A stretch of DNA of 64,000 nucleotides from Streptomyces albofaciens JCM 4342. GTDB lineage: Bacteria; Actinomycetota; Actinomycetes; Streptomycetales; Streptomycetaceae. The translations under genes were made by a program, and so were the position numbers. This document shows, one piece after another, positions 8,936-17,460 of this stretch. The notes under the pieces are model-generated. The model saw only the letters and a list, made by a program, of their open reading frames with translations. It was not told the origin of the DNA and did no database searches. The number at the start of each line of letters is the position of its first letter. Within the stretch, counting starts at the first letter, position 1. The DNA lies in NCBI RefSeq assembly GCF_008634025.1, contig NZ_PDCM01000001.1, positions 4,434,501 through 4,498,500 on the forward strand. The letters run 5' to 3'.

Positions 8936-11599
8936 ATGACGCTCACCATCAGCTCGACCCGTACCGACGGGCGCCGCGGCCTGGCGGCCGTGCTCTTGTC
9001 CCGTCGCGGCGCGGTCTACCTGCCCGCGGCCGGGGACGCGGCACGGCCGACGGTGGACGGACTCGCCGGTGTCTCGCTGCTGGAGGCCGACCTCCTGGAA
9101 CGCGGTTACCTGCTGTCGGCCGACCTGCGTCAGGCCCTGGCCGTACTGGACACCCGGGCGCTGACCACGGCGGGCCGCGCCCTGCTGGCGGACCTCGACC
9201 ACGCCCTCGGCGCGGACCGCGACCACGCCCCGCTCTTCCGCGGCTTCCCGCTGACCACCCACACGGACACCGGCGCCTTCTACGTCGACCGCGTGCTGAC
9301 CCTCCTCTTCCAGAAGCCACGCCTGCCGTGTGTCCTGTGCGGCAAGGACGGCACCGTGCACGCCCTCGCGCCCTGCGCCCACCTGGTGTGCCGTATGTGC
9401 TTCGACGGCAAGGACTTCTCCGGCTGCCCGGTCTGCCACCGCCGCCTCGACGCCGACGACCCGTTCCTGAGCCCGCAGGAACCGCGCCCGGCCGCCGACC
9501 CCGGCCGCGCCCTGCCCGAGCGCCTGCGCGTCCTGGCTCACGGCGGCGGCCTCACCGCCCGTACGGCCGACGCGGGCCGCGAGTTGAGCGCCCTCCTCGC
9601 CCGCACCGGAGCGCTGAGCCCGCAGGACACCGACGACCTCCTGACTCTTCTGGACACCCGGGACCGCACCGACCTGACCTGGCTGCCGCGCACCGTCCCC
9701 GGCCGCGAGACCAAGGCCCGGCTCCTGGCCTGGCTGCTCGCCGACCCGGCCGCGCACGCCGTGACGCTCCCCGCGGCCACCGCCCTGATCGACACCGCGA
9801 CCGATGTGCTGCGGCTGCTCATGGTGCGCTCCGGCGGCGACGCCGGCCTGGCCGACGTCCCCCGCTTCACCCAGGTCCCGCGCCCGCTGCGCCGCGCCCT
9901 GCTGTCCGTACTCGACCGGCTCGAACCAGCCCTGGCCGTAGAGGACATGCGCCGCCACCCGACGGCGTGGAAGCACGCCGCCGAGCGCCTGCACCCCTTC
10001 GAATACGTTCAGCGCTGTCCGCGGGCCGCGCTCGCCGTCGCCGTACTGCGCGAGACCCGGCTCACCGACGACGCCCTGTCCGAGCGGCTGCGCGCGGCAG
10101 CGCGGTCCCTGCCGTACGCCGACGTCTCCGGCGACCGGGTCCGGCTCCCGCACTGGCCGGCCCGGGTCGAAGCCGCGCTGGCGGGCCGGGACGTGCCCAC
10201 CGCGGTCGCCCTGCTCGCCCAGCGCCCCGGCGAACTGCTGCGCCGCCTGGACCACTTGCTGCGGCTGGCGGCCGCGAACGGCGACCGCGTCGGCGAGGTG
10301 CTGACCGCGCTGGACAAGGCCGTACGGAAGGTGTCCCCGGAGGTGCTGCTCTCCGCCCTCGGCGAGATCCGGACCCGTACGGCTCCCGGGCAGCACGACC
10401 GCGTCTTCTTCCCCAAGGGCGGCAACGCGAAGGCGCACATCGTCGCGGACGAGCGCGGCCCGCTGCCGGCGGACGCCGTCGCCCGTACGGTGACCGTCCT
10501 GACCGGCGAGATACTGCGCCGCGCCGCCGCCCGGCCGCCGGTGGAACTGGCGGTCGTGGACGCCGGACTCACCGGCGTCATCGCGCCGTTCGCGGAGCGC
10601 ACCGCCTCGCGGGCCCTCGTCACCCTGCCGCGCGGCAGCGAACTGCCGGTGCCCGAAGGACGTACGGTACGCCTGTTCCTGCACTGGATGGAGAGCGCGG
10701 CTTCCGGCCGCACCGACCTGGACCTGAGCGTGGCGCTGTACACCGCCGACTGGCAGCACACCGGCACCTGCGACTACACCGACCTGCGGTTCCGTAAGGA
10801 CGCCGCGGTGCACTCCGGCGACCTGACCAGCGCACCGGCGCCGCAGGGCGCGGCGGAGTTCGTGGACCTCGACCTGGACCGGCTGGCGGCGGCCGGCGTC
10901 CGCTATGCGGTGGCCGTGGTCTTCTCCTACAACAACGTCGCGTTCGAGGACCTGGACGAGGCGTTCGCCGGGCTGATGGTCCGCGACCGGCCGGGGGAGG
11001 AGGGCCCGGTGTTCGACCCGCGCCAGGTGGAACAGCGCTTCGACCTGACGGGCCGGGCCCGCACCGCGGTGCCGATGATCCTGGACGTGGCGGGCCGTAC
11101 GATGCGCTGGCTCGACGTGGTCAAGGGCGTCACCGGCACCCACCACGCCGTGCACCGCCACGCGGACGCCCTGGCCACCCTCGGCGAGGGCCTGACGGGC
11201 CTGTTCGCCTCCGGCGCCCGGGTCGGCCTCGGCGAACTGGCCACCTGGCAGGCCGCCGCCCGCGCGCGCACCGTCGTGGTGCGCCATCACGACGGTTCGG
11301 CGAGCACCTACCGGCGTCGCGACGGCGAGGAGACGGCGGAGTTCGCCGGCCGGATCGGGACCCCGGCGACGGACGACGGTGCGGGCCGGAGCTCCGGCGA
11401 GGTCCGTACCCCCACCGGAGAAACAGGCGCCGAAACCCCGGACCTCGGCCGGGCCCGGCTGGCGTATCTGCTGCGCGGCGACCTGCCGTTGACCGGGCAG
11501 GCGGAGGTGTTCGCGCTGCACCCCGCCGGGCTGGACGCCGGGGAGGTGCGCCTCCTGGCCGCCTCCGACCTCGTCACGTCGCTCGCCGCGGAAGGGTAG
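8936..11599 (+). CDS. RING-finger protein with TerD-like domain (MXAN_6230/SCO0854 family)
   Basis: An 887-residue protein; the ATG at 8936 follows GGGGGAGGAAGG. Residues about 132-172 carry a RING-type zinc finger: CVLC (132-135), then a CAHLVCRMC cluster, then CPVC. A long helical region follows. Residues about 578-690 resemble a TerD domain (a DLDLSVALYTAD strand pattern, AVHSGD, and AGVRYAVAVVFSYNN). RING-TerD combinations belong to the Ter-type stress and tellurium-resistance network of bacteria; whether this RING has any ubiquitin-like partner is unknown. It is monocistronic and ends in a strong hairpin. Confidence 0.85.
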   Translation: MTLTISSTRTDGRRGLAAVLLSRRGAVYLPAAGDAARPTVDGLAGVSLLEADLLERGYLLSADLRQALAVLDTRALTTAGRALLADLDHALGADRDHAPLFRGFPLTTHTDTGAFYVDRVLTLLFQKPRLPCVLCGKDGTVHALAPCAHLVCRMCFDGKDFSGCPVCHRRLDADDPFLSPQEPRPAADPGRALPERLRVLAHGGGLTARTADAGRELSALLARTGALSPQDTDDLLTLLDTRDRTDLTWLPRTVPGRETKARLLAWLLADPAAHAVTLPAATALIDTATDVLRLLMVRSGGDAGLADVPRFTQVPRPLRRALLSVLDRLEPALAVEDMRRHPTAWKHAAERLHPFEYVQRCPRAALAVAVLRETRLTDDALSERLRAAARSLPYADVSGDRVRLPHWPARVEAALAGRDVPTAVALLAQRPGELLRRLDHLLRLAAANGDRVGEVLTALDKAVRKVSPEVLLSALGEIRTRTAPGQHDRVFFPKGGNAKAHIVADERGPLPADAVARTVTVLTGEILRRAAARPPVELAVVDAGLTGVIAPFAERTASRALVTLPRGSELPVPEGRTVRLFLHWMESAASGRTDLDLSVALYTADWQHTGTCDYTDLRFRKDAAVHSGDLTSAPAPQGAAEFVDLDLDRLAAAGVRYAVAVVFSYNNVAFEDLDEAFAGLMVRDRPGEEGPVFDPRQVEQRFDLTGRARTAVPMILDVAGRTMRWLDVVKGVTGTHHAVHRHADALATLGEGLTGLFASGARVGLGELATWQAAARARTVVVRHHDGSASTYRRRDGEETAEFAGRIGTPATDDGAGRSSGEVRTPTGETGAETPDLGRARLAYLLRGDLPLTGQAEVFALHPAGLDAGEVRLLAASDLVTSLAAEG

Positions 11600-11600
11600 A

Positions 11601-11638
11601 GCCTGGGTCATGATCCCGGCCGGGGTCATGACCCAGGC
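11601..11638. terminator. Bidirectional hairpin terminator
   Basis: GCCTGGGTCATGA (11601-11613) pairs perfectly with TCATGACCCAGGC (11626-11638). It sits between the RING gene stop and the convergent lipoprotein gene stop. Confidence 0.8.
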
Positions 11639-11680
11639 CTTCGGCTTCCCGGAGGTCCTCCGGGGAGCGCCGTGCGGCCG

Positions 11681-12832
11681 TCAGTTCCAGCGGACCAGGG
11701 ACGTACGGTGCTTGTCCGCGCCGTCGAGGGGCTGGTCCACGTTCGCGACCTTCACCGGCCGGCCACCGCCCGTGAAGCTCCCGCGGAACAGCGCCCACTG
11801 CCCGCCCTCCCCCTTCGAGAGGAACGCGAAGCCCTTGCCGTCGGGGGAGGGCACCGGCGGCAGGCCGACCCGGTCGTTCTCCGGGACCAGATCCTCGGTC
11901 CTCACCACCTTCTTGTAGTCGGCGGTGACGGTGATCTGCTTGAACTCGCAGACCAGGGTGGTGGCGTCGCGCCAGAACGACGGGGCGCAGTCGGGCCCGT
12001 CCTCGCCCAGGCCCTTGGTCTCCAGGTCGGTGAGGAAGGCGTCCGCGCCGGACCAGCCCTTGTCCGCGACCCGCTTCAGACGGACGCCCCCGGACTGCGC
12101 GCCCGTGGCCACCACCCCGCCGGACGGAACGGCACGTCCGTGCACTCCGCTCGTGGCCAGGACCGTGGCCGCCGTCGGCCCGTCCTGCTTGAGGAGGGAC
12201 GGGATCTTCTCGTACGGAACGCGCTGCTCGCTCGCGACGCCCGCCTTCGTGTCGCGCGAGACGACCGGGTCGCTCGACCGGAAGCCGTGGGGCTGCTCGT
12301 TGTACCAGAGCCTGCCCGTGACCGGGTGGAAGACGGCGTCGGTGTTCTTCGCGCGCTTGGTGAACGCGTCCGGGTCGGGCGGAGCGACTTCCTTGCCCGT
12401 GGTCAGGTCGAAGGCGGCGGCCCGGTCCACGGTGCCGGCCCGGGCGATGCCCGCCACCTGCGTCAGGTCCTTGTTGAACGCCAGGCCCGCCCCCTTGGCG
12501 GGACCGGCCTTCGCGCACACGGCCGTCGGTTCCACGCCGCGCGGCAGGACGGTGCTGCGCTCGGCGACGACCGCGCCGTTCTTCGCGGAGTACGAGCGGA
12601 GCGTGAGCCCGTACACCTTGCCGCCGTCACCGCCGCTGGGGACCGGGTGGCAGAAGGCCGCCGTCAGAGCGCCGGGCTGGGCCAGTGACGCCTTCTTCAC
12701 CTCACCACCGGACGCGCCGCCCCCGTCCCCTGCGGCCTCGGCGCCCCCGGCCGTATCGGCACCGCCCCCGCAGGCGGCGAGCAGGAGTGCCGCTCCCACC
12801 ATGATCCCGGCCTGGACTCCACGTCGTGTCAC
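11681..12832 (-). CDS. Secreted lipoprotein of unknown function
   Basis: A 383-residue protein starting MTRRGVQAGIMVGAALLLAAC, a lipoprotein signal with lipobox LLAAC (Cys21) and a Gly/Ala-rich linker after it. The body is mostly beta-strand-like with repeated short patterns (GLTLRSYSAKNG, DRAAAFDLTTGKEV, GKGFAFLSKGEGG), which could be a beta-propeller. No enzyme motif was recognised. It would be anchored on the outer face of the membrane. Confidence 0.8.
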   Translation of the reverse strand: MTRRGVQAGIMVGAALLLAACGGGADTAGGAEAAGDGGGASGGEVKKASLAQPGALTAAFCHPVPSGGDGGKVYGLTLRSYSAKNGAVVAERSTVLPRGVEPTAVCAKAGPAKGAGLAFNKDLTQVAGIARAGTVDRAAAFDLTTGKEVAPPDPDAFTKRAKNTDAVFHPVTGRLWYNEQPHGFRSSDPVVSRDTKAGVASEQRVPYEKIPSLLKQDGPTAATVLATSGVHGRAVPSGGVVATGAQSGGVRLKRVADKGWSGADAFLTDLETKGLGEDGPDCAPSFWRDATTLVCEFKQITVTADYKKVVRTEDLVPENDRVGLPPVPSPDGKGFAFLSKGEGGQWALFRGSFTGGGRPVKVANVDQPLDGADKHRTSLVRWN

Positions 12833-13038
12833 AAGAAGCTCCCCGTTGGTGCCGCCTCGACCGGGCCGGCCCGGGGCTCGGCAACGAACACAGGGCGCGC
12901 CGGCCGCCGGCAGCGGTGTCTCGGCAAAGAGCGATCATTAAAGCAGGTCTTGGCGTGCACGGATCAAGCGCGGCGGACGCCCGCCGCCCGCCGCGTCGTG
13001 GGTGCTCCTCGGCCTGCCGTCAGGGGAGAGGACGAACC

Positions 13039-13599
13039 ATGCTGCTGACGCTGACCGGGGGCTCCGGCGCGGGGAAGACGACGCTGGCGGCCGAACTGGC
13101 GGTCACCACACCGTGCGACTCCGTGCGGGTGCTGCACGCCGACGACTACTACTTCCGCACACCGGACAGGGGTGTGTGGTTCCTCGACGAGAACGGCGTA
13201 CCGCACCTGGACTTCGGCGATCCCCGGTCGTTGGACATGGGGCGACTGGCCCTCGACACGGACGCGGCGCTGGCCGCCCACTCGGTGGTCATCCTCGACG
13301 GTCTGTTCGCCTGCCGCCTGGTGCCCCAGGCGGCGTGCGCGCGCTTCCATGTCTTCGTCGACGTTCCGGCCGACCTCCGGCTGGTACGGAAGATCCAGCG
13401 CAAGTGCCTGCGCGACGGATTCCCCCTCGACGTCCTGCTGCGCAACTACCTCCGCCACCGCCGCGACGCCCACGACCGGCACGTCGAACCCGCACGCCAC
13501 GCCTGCGACCTGGAACTCGACGGGACCCTGCCGACCGGGACCCTGGCGCGGCAGATCTGGTCGGCGGTCCTCACCATGGGACTGGTGCCCGGAGCGTGA
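13039..13599 (+). CDS. Uridine-kinase-like P-loop NTPase
   Basis: A 186-residue P-loop kinase with Walker A GGSGAGKTT at residues 7-15, an HADDYYFR substrate loop, DPRSLDM, and a LID/C-terminal region (FPLDVLLRNYLRHRRDAHDRH, then VEPARHACDLEL) typical of the uridine kinase/phosphoribulokinase group. The ATG at 13039 was chosen because it follows GGGGAGAGGACG and places Walker A at the usual position. It is convergent with the preQ0 operon, so it might phosphorylate a nucleoside made there; that link rests only on proximity. Confidence 0.82.
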   Translation: MLLTLTGGSGAGKTTLAAELAVTTPCDSVRVLHADDYYFRTPDRGVWFLDENGVPHLDFGDPRSLDMGRLALDTDAALAAHSVVILDGLFACRLVPQAACARFHVFVDVPADLRLVRKIQRKCLRDGFPLDVLLRNYLRHRRDAHDRHVEPARHACDLELDGTLPTGTLARQIWSAVLTMGLVPGA

Positions 13600-13603
13600 G
13601 ACA

Positions 13604-13626
13604 CGGCCGTACGGTACGGACGGCCG
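13604..13626. terminator. Hairpin between kinase and MFS genes
   Basis: CGGCCGT (13604-13610) pairs with ACGGCCG (13620-13626) with a 9-nt loop. It lies between convergent stops. Confidence 0.5.
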
Positions 13627-13628
13627 CC

Positions 13629-14858
13629 TCAGTCGGCCGACGCCCCCGAGGGGACGCGGGCACCCTCCACGGCCGGGCGCAGACGCGGGACGCGCGCTCC
13701 GCAGACGGCACCGGCCGCCCAGGCCGCCGAGGCCAGCAGCAGGGCCCCGGTCAGCCCGCCGTGTGCCAGGGCCCAGCCGCCGACTGCCGCGCCGAGCGCG
13801 CCGCCCGCCATCATCGCCGCGGCCACCCACGACTGGGTCTCGGCCTCCTCGCCCTTGCCCGCGTGGTCCGCGGCCGTGCCGTATACGGAGGCGAAGCACG
13901 GCCCCAGGCAGAAGCCGACGGGCAGACAGGCCGGCGGAACGAGGAGAGGATGGACGAAACCCGCGGCCGCCAGGAGCAGGAGGCACACCGCGTTTCCGCC
14001 CAGTGGCACGGTGGGCCGCATCAGGCGCCGGGCGGCCCGGGCGGGCAGGCCGCCGAGCAGCGCGGCGCCCGCCATGCTGGCCATCGCGATGAGGCTCAGC
14101 AGCGCCCCGCCGGCCAGCGTCACCTCGCCCTTGTGCCCGTAGGAGGCCAGCGAGACCTCCATGATGTTCACCCCGAGGAAGAAGCAGAACGCGACGCTGA
14201 AGACCCGGCGCAGCGCCGACGAGCACAACGGCCCTGCCCAATGCCTGCGCGGCGGCGCCTCCTTGGGGGCCCGGGCGCCGGCACCGCGCAGGCCCAGCGG
14301 CACCGCCACGGCCACCAGCAGCCCGCAGGCCAGCAGTGCGGCGTCCGGCGTGATGCTGCGCGCCAGGGCGACCGCCGCGACCGGGCCGACCATGAAACCG
14401 AAGTCCGCCAGGACGGAGTCCAGGGCCAGCGCGGTCGTCCGCAGGTCATCCGGGACCACCTTCCGCCACATCACACGGGTGAGGGTGCCGATGGGCGGCA
14501 TGCTGACGGACGCCAGCACGGACAGGCAGACCAGCACGCCGGTCCCGGTGCGGGCCCGCGCCGCGGCGACGAACAGCAGCAGCGAGCCGAGGTGCAGGAC
14601 GAGCAGCGGCCACAGCACCGCGGTGTACGGATACCGGTCGAGCAGCCTGCCCCGCAGCGGTGTGGTCATCGCGCCGAACGACGCGGCGGCGACCACCAGG
14701 GTGGCGTCGCTGTAGTCGAGACGGTCCGACGCCAGGGCGAGCAGGGCCACCGGATACATGCCCGGCTGGAACTTGCCGGTCAGGGCGGCGACCGCCGACA
14801 GACGGAGGCCGGGCACCGCGAAGAGCAGCCGGTACTTGCGCGCCAGGTCCGTCGCCAA
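13629..14858 (-). CDS. MFS transporter, last gene of the preQ0 operon
   Basis: About 409 residues with roughly twelve hydrophobic segments and an MFS-like loop (RGRLLDRYPY after helix 2), so a proton-driven exporter is likely. I chose TTG at 14858 because CGAGGAG sits 8 nt upstream and the protein then begins with the common MFS start ATDLARKYRLLFAVPG; a GTG at 14915 would add 19 residues but has no ribosome site. It follows folE by about 100 bp in the same direction and probably exports the product of the operon. Confidence 0.82.
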   Translation of the reverse strand: MATDLARKYRLLFAVPGLRLSAVAALTGKFQPGMYPVALLALASDRLDYSDATLVVAAASFGAMTTPLRGRLLDRYPYTAVLWPLLVLHLGSLLLFVAAARARTGTGVLVCLSVLASVSMPPIGTLTRVMWRKVVPDDLRTTALALDSVLADFGFMVGPVAAVALARSITPDAALLACGLLVAVAVPLGLRGAGARAPKEAPPRRHWAGPLCSSALRRVFSVAFCFFLGVNIMEVSLASYGHKGEVTLAGGALLSLIAMASMAGAALLGGLPARAARRLMRPTVPLGGNAVCLLLLAAAGFVHPLLVPPACLPVGFCLGPCFASVYGTAADHAGKGEEAETQSWVAAAMMAGGALGAAVGGWALAHGGLTGALLLASAAWAAGAVCGARVPRLRPAVEGARVPSGASAD

Positions 14859-14963
14859 CAGGAGGTCTCCTCGATCGTCGGTGCGCCGGTGCCCGCCGTA
14901 CGGCAGTGCCGCCACGGTCGGGGCGCGGGCCGCCCACCGTCACCGCGCAGGTCACTGCGCACG

Positions 14964-15551
14964 TCACTTCGCGCCGAGCTGGGCGAAGATCTCCGCCCGG
15001 GCATGCTCCGACTTCTCGAACACACCGCGGAAAACGGAGGACGACATGGTCGACGGCGTGCGGATGCCCCGCATGGTCATACAGAGATGTTCCCCCCGTC
15101 CCACCACCGCCAGATCGTCCGTCCCGGTGATGTCGGCGATCTCGTCCGCGATATCGCTCACGAGGCGTTCCTGCACCTGCAATTTGTGTGCGTGCTTGTG
15201 CGCGATACGGGCGAACTTCGACAGCCCGAGCAGCATCCCACCGGATTTGTACGCCACCGCCAGGTCACAGCTGAACGGCAGCAGATGGTGTTCGCACAAC
15301 GACCACACGGTCATGCCCGAGACCATGACCGTCTGCCCCAGCGTGCTGCTCTCGAACAGAGTGTCCACCTTCCCGGCGTCGTACTCCACGAACTCCTTCC
15401 ACCACCGGGCATAGCGCCGTGGCGTTTCGAGCAGCCCCGCACGGGTGGGGTCCTCACCGATCTCGACGAGAATCTGCCGCGCCAGCTCTTCGAGCCGTCC
15501 GACATCGACCGACGCCTCGGCCGTTTCCTGTTCCTGCCGGACGATTTTCAT
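14964..15551 (-). CDS. folE: GTP cyclohydrolase I
   Basis: A 195-residue enzyme that converts GTP to 7,8-dihydroneopterin triphosphate, the first step to preQ0 (and to folate). The zinc and active-site motifs are present: SLCEHHLLPF, KFARIAHKHAHKLQVQERL and GRGEHLCMTMRGI. ATG at 15551 lies two bases after the queE stop, so it is translated as part of the que operon. A housekeeping folE is expected elsewhere, so this is probably a pathway-dedicated copy. Confidence 0.95.
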   Translation of the reverse strand: MKIVRQEQETAEASVDVGRLEELARQILVEIGEDPTRAGLLETPRRYARWWKEFVEYDAGKVDTLFESSTLGQTVMVSGMTVWSLCEHHLLPFSCDLAVAYKSGGMLLGLSKFARIAHKHAHKLQVQERLVSDIADEIADITGTDDLAVVGRGEHLCMTMRGIRTPSTMSSSVFRGVFEKSEHARAEIFAQLGAK

Positions 15552-15553
15552 CG

Positions 15554-16288
15554 TCACACCCCCCTGCGATTGCCCCATGCGTGCACATGGATACGGGTCG
15601 AGATGTTCCAGCGCCGCGCCACGACGGCGTCGGCGAGCAAGGCCAGCCGGTCGGACAGCGTTTCCTGGTCCTGTCCCTCCGGCATGATCCAGACGGATTC
15701 CAGGCCGTGCCGCGCGACGATGTCCGCCACCTCGCCGAGGTCGTCCAGGTCCCGGCAGACGAATTTGAAGACGGCGCCGCGGGTGGCGTTCAGGGCGCGC
15801 AGCGCCTCCGGCACCACCGTGCGTTCCGGGCCCATACCGCTGTGCCGCAATTTGGGCGAGACATTGAAACGGGGCCGCGCCGCCACCAACTCGTCCGACG
15901 GGGAAAGGGTGCCGTTGGTCTCGATCTCGACGGACACCCCGCTCTCGCCCAGCAGACGGCAGAGGCGGGCCACGGTGCGCTGCTGCTGGAGCGGTTCGCC
16001 GCCGGAGACGACGACGAGCCGGACGTGGGTGGCCAGAAGCCGCTCCACCACATCCGTGACGTGCATCGCATGCAATTCGGCCTTCGCGTCGTACGCCGTG
16101 CCCGCGTCGCTCTGCCCGGTCCAGTCCCAGGTGTACGGCGTATCGCACCACGTACACGTCAGATTGCACCCGCCGAGCCGGACGAAGGAACAGCTCCGCC
16201 CCATGGACGGGCCCTCGCCCTGGACCGTCGGCCCGAAGATCTCATTGACGACGATCTTCCGTTCCGACCGCGTTTCCCGTGTCCTCAT
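15554..16288 (-). CDS. queE: 7-carboxy-7-deazaguanine synthase (radical SAM)
   Basis: A 244-residue radical SAM enzyme that converts 6-carboxytetrahydropterin to 7-carboxy-7-deazaguanine. The CX3CX2C iron-sulfur motif is seen in GGCNLTCTWCDTPYTWDW, with the substrate/SAM signatures VNEIFGPTVQGEGPSMGR before it and VVVSGGEPLQQ after it. The ATG at 16288 sits 10 bp after the queD stop. Part of the contiguous queC-queD-queE-folE set. Confidence 0.95.
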   Translation of the reverse strand: MRTRETRSERKIVVNEIFGPTVQGEGPSMGRSCSFVRLGGCNLTCTWCDTPYTWDWTGQSDAGTAYDAKAELHAMHVTDVVERLLATHVRLVVVSGGEPLQQQRTVARLCRLLGESGVSVEIETNGTLSPSDELVAARPRFNVSPKLRHSGMGPERTVVPEALRALNATRGAVFKFVCRDLDDLGEVADIVARHGLESVWIMPEGQDQETLSDRLALLADAVVARRWNISTRIHVHAWGNRRGV

Positions 16289-16298
16289 CGCGCCGCGC

Positions 16299-16664
16299 TC
16301 ATTTCCCACGGTAGGCGGCCCAGGTACGGGGCGTCTCCGACACCCGTACACAGCTCAGCTCGGGCAGCCGGCCGATCCACTGGTGATACACCCACCAGGC
16401 CAGGTTCTCGGCGGACGGATTCATCCCCGGGACGGCGTCGTTGAGGTGGCGGTGGTCGAAGGTGGCGTCGAGCCACTTCTTGAACTCGTCGAGTTCACCG
16501 AAGTCACGGACGAATCCGGCCTCGGTGAGCTCCGTGTCGTCACAGCGGAGTTCGAGGACCACCTGATAGTTGTGGCCGTGCATCCGGGCGCACTGGTGCC
16601 CCGGCGGCAGGGAGGCGAGCCGGTGGCTCGCGGAGAAGTGGAATTCCTTGGAGATCACGTACAT
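16299..16664 (-). CDS. queD: 6-carboxytetrahydropterin synthase
   Basis: A 121-residue protein of the QueD/PTPS family that makes 6-carboxy-5,6,7,8-tetrahydropterin from dihydroneopterin triphosphate. The zinc histidines are in FSASHRL and MHGHNYQV and the catalytic cysteine is in HQCARMHGH. Length and motifs are standard for the bacterial QueD type. Confidence 0.95.
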   Translation of the reverse strand: MYVISKEFHFSASHRLASLPPGHQCARMHGHNYQVVLELRCDDTELTEAGFVRDFGELDEFKKWLDATFDHRHLNDAVPGMNPSAENLAWWVYHQWIGRLPELSCVRVSETPRTWAAYRGK

Positions 16665-16736
16665 GGAGGTGTTCGCGTCCTTTCCGGTGTCCGCCCGGTT
16701 CTCCCGGGTGCTCCCGGCTCTTACCGGCAGCGGTGT

Positions 16737-17411
16737 TCACCTCTCGTACCGGGTCGGGTCGGTCAGCTCCGCCTCGGTGAAGGCGTGACGGCGGTCGTGA
16801 CAGGACGCGCACGTCCCGCAATGGAGTTCATTGCCCTTGAAACAGGTCCAGGTGTCCCGCCAGTCGACGCCCAGTCCGGCGCCAAGGCGCAGGACCTCGG
16901 GCTTACGCAGGGTGAGCAGCGGGGCCGTCACCCGCGGCGGCGGATCGGCGAGCCCTGCAACGGCCCGTGCCTCCATCGCGTTGAACGCCGTGAGGAAGCG
17001 CGGCGAAGTGTCGGGTGCGGTGGCGGCGTCCTCGGCGAGGAATCCGAGACACATTTCCTGCGCCCCGGTCAGTACGGCATGGGCGTAGGCGACCGTCATG
17101 AAGACCGGGTTGCGGTTCGGGACGACATTGACGCTCCCCGTACGTGTGTAGTGCTCGTCGGGGACCGCGACCTCGGCGTCCGTCAGGGAGAAGCCGCGCA
17201 TCAGCCGGGAATAGCCGCCGAGGTCGGCGACGACCAGTTCGATGCCGAGCTTCCGTGCGGCCCGCTCGGCGTACCGCAGTTCCTTGCGGTGGCGTTGTCC
17301 GTAGTCGAAGGCGATGGCCGACAGCTCTCTGCCCTCGGCCGCGCAGGCGTGCGCGAGGACGACGGAGTCGATGCCCCCGGACAGCACCACCAGCGTTCTC
17401 GTCGGCGTCAC
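16737..17411 (-). CDS. queC: 7-cyano-7-deazaguanine (preQ0) synthase
   Basis: A 224-residue ATP-dependent enzyme that converts 7-carboxy-7-deazaguanine to preQ0 with ammonia. The N-terminal PP-loop VVLSGGIDSVVLAHA and the C-terminal zinc cluster WTCFKGNELHCGTCASCHDR are intact. GTG at 17411 follows GGAGGGGAG. The gene is 49 bp after the PLP-enzyme stop and opens the preQ0 section of the operon. Confidence 0.95.
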   Translation of the reverse strand: MTPTRTLVVLSGGIDSVVLAHACAAEGRELSAIAFDYGQRHRKELRYAERAARKLGIELVVADLGGYSRLMRGFSLTDAEVAVPDEHYTRTGSVNVVPNRNPVFMTVAYAHAVLTGAQEMCLGFLAEDAATAPDTSPRFLTAFNAMEARAVAGLADPPPRVTAPLLTLRKPEVLRLGAGLGVDWRDTWTCFKGNELHCGTCASCHDRRHAFTEAELTDPTRYER

Positions 17412-17460
17412 CGTCCGCTCCCCTCCGTTCGGGTGGGTACCTCTGTCACATGAACAGGGC

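Noticed and set aside
13002..17453. A 1483-codon plus-strand open frame antisense to the que operon
   Set aside because: It is a GC-bias shadow: low-complexity Arg/Pro/Gly/Gln-rich protein antisense to motif-bearing folE, queE, queD and queC.
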